NCBI GenBank assembly: GCA_028275005.1
Contig: JAQCNN010000002.1
Coordinates: 1 to 5,257, forward strand
Origin: Salinirussus sp.
Lineage (GTDB): Archaea > Halobacteriota > Halobacteria > Halobacteriales > Haloarculaceae
Length of the DNA stretch: 5,257 nucleotides
Direction of reading: 5' to 3'
This document shows, piece after piece, positions 4,785 through 5,257 of this stretch (position 1 is its first letter; each line of letters starts with the position of its first letter). Made by a program: the position numbers and the translations under genes. The notes below the pieces were generated by a model. The model made no database searches, had not been told where the DNA came from, and saw nothing but the letters and a program-made list of their open reading frames with translations.

Positions 4785-5219
4785 GTGAGCCCCGTTATCG
4801 GGGTCATTCTGATGGTTGCGATTACCGTCATCCTCGCGGCCGTGATTGCCACGTTCGTGCTCGGACTCGGCGAACAGGTGAGTCAGACCGCGCCACAGGC
4901 AAACTTCGACTTCGATGTTGAGGGTGATGGGGCTGGCGCTGACACACTGACAGTGTCACACGAAGGCGGTGAGACCATTGACCGCGCGGATGTCGCAGTC
5001 ACGATTGGTGGCACGACAGCATATGAGGACGGAGGCCCAGTAAATTCATTCAGTCTCGCCAATAGCAATGACTTCTCAACTGAAATAGAAGCCGGGTCTG
5101 ATCTTAAAATAAAAGAGGATAGCGACAATAATTCTGGCAATACTGACGTCGAGATTCTGTATCTGCCTACTGATGGCAACACGGCAACCCTCGCGAGCCA
5201 GACGCTCGAGTTCAACTGA
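4785..5219 (+). CDS. Haloarchaeal type IV pilin (PilA-like), start codon unresolved
   Basis: The conserved N-terminus V/M-SPVIGVILMVAITVIL (from 4785) followed by AAVIATFVLGLGE is the hallmark hydrophobic H-domain of haloarchaeal PilA-type adhesion pilins. About 115 residues of Asp/Gly/Thr/Ser-rich beta-type sequence follow, ending in TATLASQTLEFN. The prepilin peptidase PibD normally cuts after a Gly or Ala just before this Val. Upstream in frame lies exactly such a leader, IQLIQTLKTTVSGDDDRG (4731-4784), back to TAA at 4722-4724, but it contains no ATG, GTG or TTG; only ATA codons at 4725, 4731 and 4740 could serve. The coordinates given use GTG 4785, which would start the protein at the mature N-terminus. 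The 3' half is much lower in GC (21 of 60 bases at 5101-5160) than other genes here. The product should be exported and assembled into surface pili for adhesion or biofilm formation. Pilin identity is near certain; whether it is expressed is not. Confidence 0.85.
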   Translation: MSPVIGVILMVAITVILAAVIATFVLGLGEQVSQTAPQANFDFDVEGDGAGADTLTVSHEGGETIDRADVAVTIGGTTAYEDGGPVNSFSLANSNDFSTEIEAGSDLKIKEDSDNNSGNTDVEILYLPTDGNTATLASQTLEFN

Positions 5220-5257
5220 ACTCCCGTCTCGGTTCGTTGCCTGCATAATGAAGCCTG
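5220..5257. other. Short 3' flank of the pilin gene
   Basis: These 38 bases hold no clear terminator. An ATG at 5248 begins three codons (M-K-P) before the window ends, too little to call a gene. Confidence 0.3.

Noticed and set aside
4697..4921. 74-codon plus frame overlapping the pilin start, considered as a frameshifted signal peptide source
   Set aside because: It does not encode a prepilin leader; the true leader residues are in the pilin's own frame immediately upstream of GTG 4785.

Overview
The window looks like a chromosomal segment of a halophilic archaeon (class Halobacteria). The coding regions are very GC-rich (50 of 60 bases at 961-1020), the predicted proteins are rich in Asp and Glu, and most starts are ATGs about 25-30 bases after a short T-rich or AT-rich box, which is the haloarchaeal leaderless-promoter pattern. 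The last gene has a haloarchaeal type IV pilin N-terminus. The genus cannot be fixed from the sequence alone.

Layout from left to right. (1) 1-173, plus strand: the C-terminus of a glutathionyl-hydroquinone-reductase-like (YqjG/ECM4) glutathione S-transferase. (2) 174-423: an intergenic region with an 18-bp perfect palindrome and a T-tract promoter. (3) 424-1173, plus: a DUF429 protein with a predicted RNase H-like fold. (4) 1216-1608, minus: a PNPOx-fold flavin-binding protein, convergent with DUF429. (5) 1609-1729: a divergent promoter region. (6) 1730-2092, plus: a small winged-helix protein resembling the C-terminal domain of Orc1/Cdc6. (7) 2093-2375: an intergenic region with three copies of an 8-mer. 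(8) 2376-2783 and 2785-3204, plus: two half-size EamA/DMT membrane proteins separated by one base. (9) 3272-3415, plus: a 47-residue acidic protein. (10) 3527-4258, minus: an N-terminal HTH fused to a GNAT acetyltransferase. (11) 4259-4784: a long region with no convincing gene, dyad-rich on the left and AT-rich on the right. (12) 4785-5219, plus: a type IV pilin (PilA-like) gene of clearly lower GC content.

Most of these are single-gene units with their own promoters. The clear exception is the EamA pair, whose spacing (TGA-G-ATG) implies co-translation and a two-subunit transporter. No mobile element, CRISPR array, rRNA or tRNA was recognised.

The points most worth a second look are: the pilin frame, which has no ATG, GTG or TTG to start its class III signal peptide and carries ATA where a start is expected; the split EamA transporter; the stand-alone Orc1/Cdc6-like winged helix; and a perfect palindrome beside a TATA-like box and micro-ORF upstream of DUF429. 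I do not see a multi-gene defence or biosynthetic system here.
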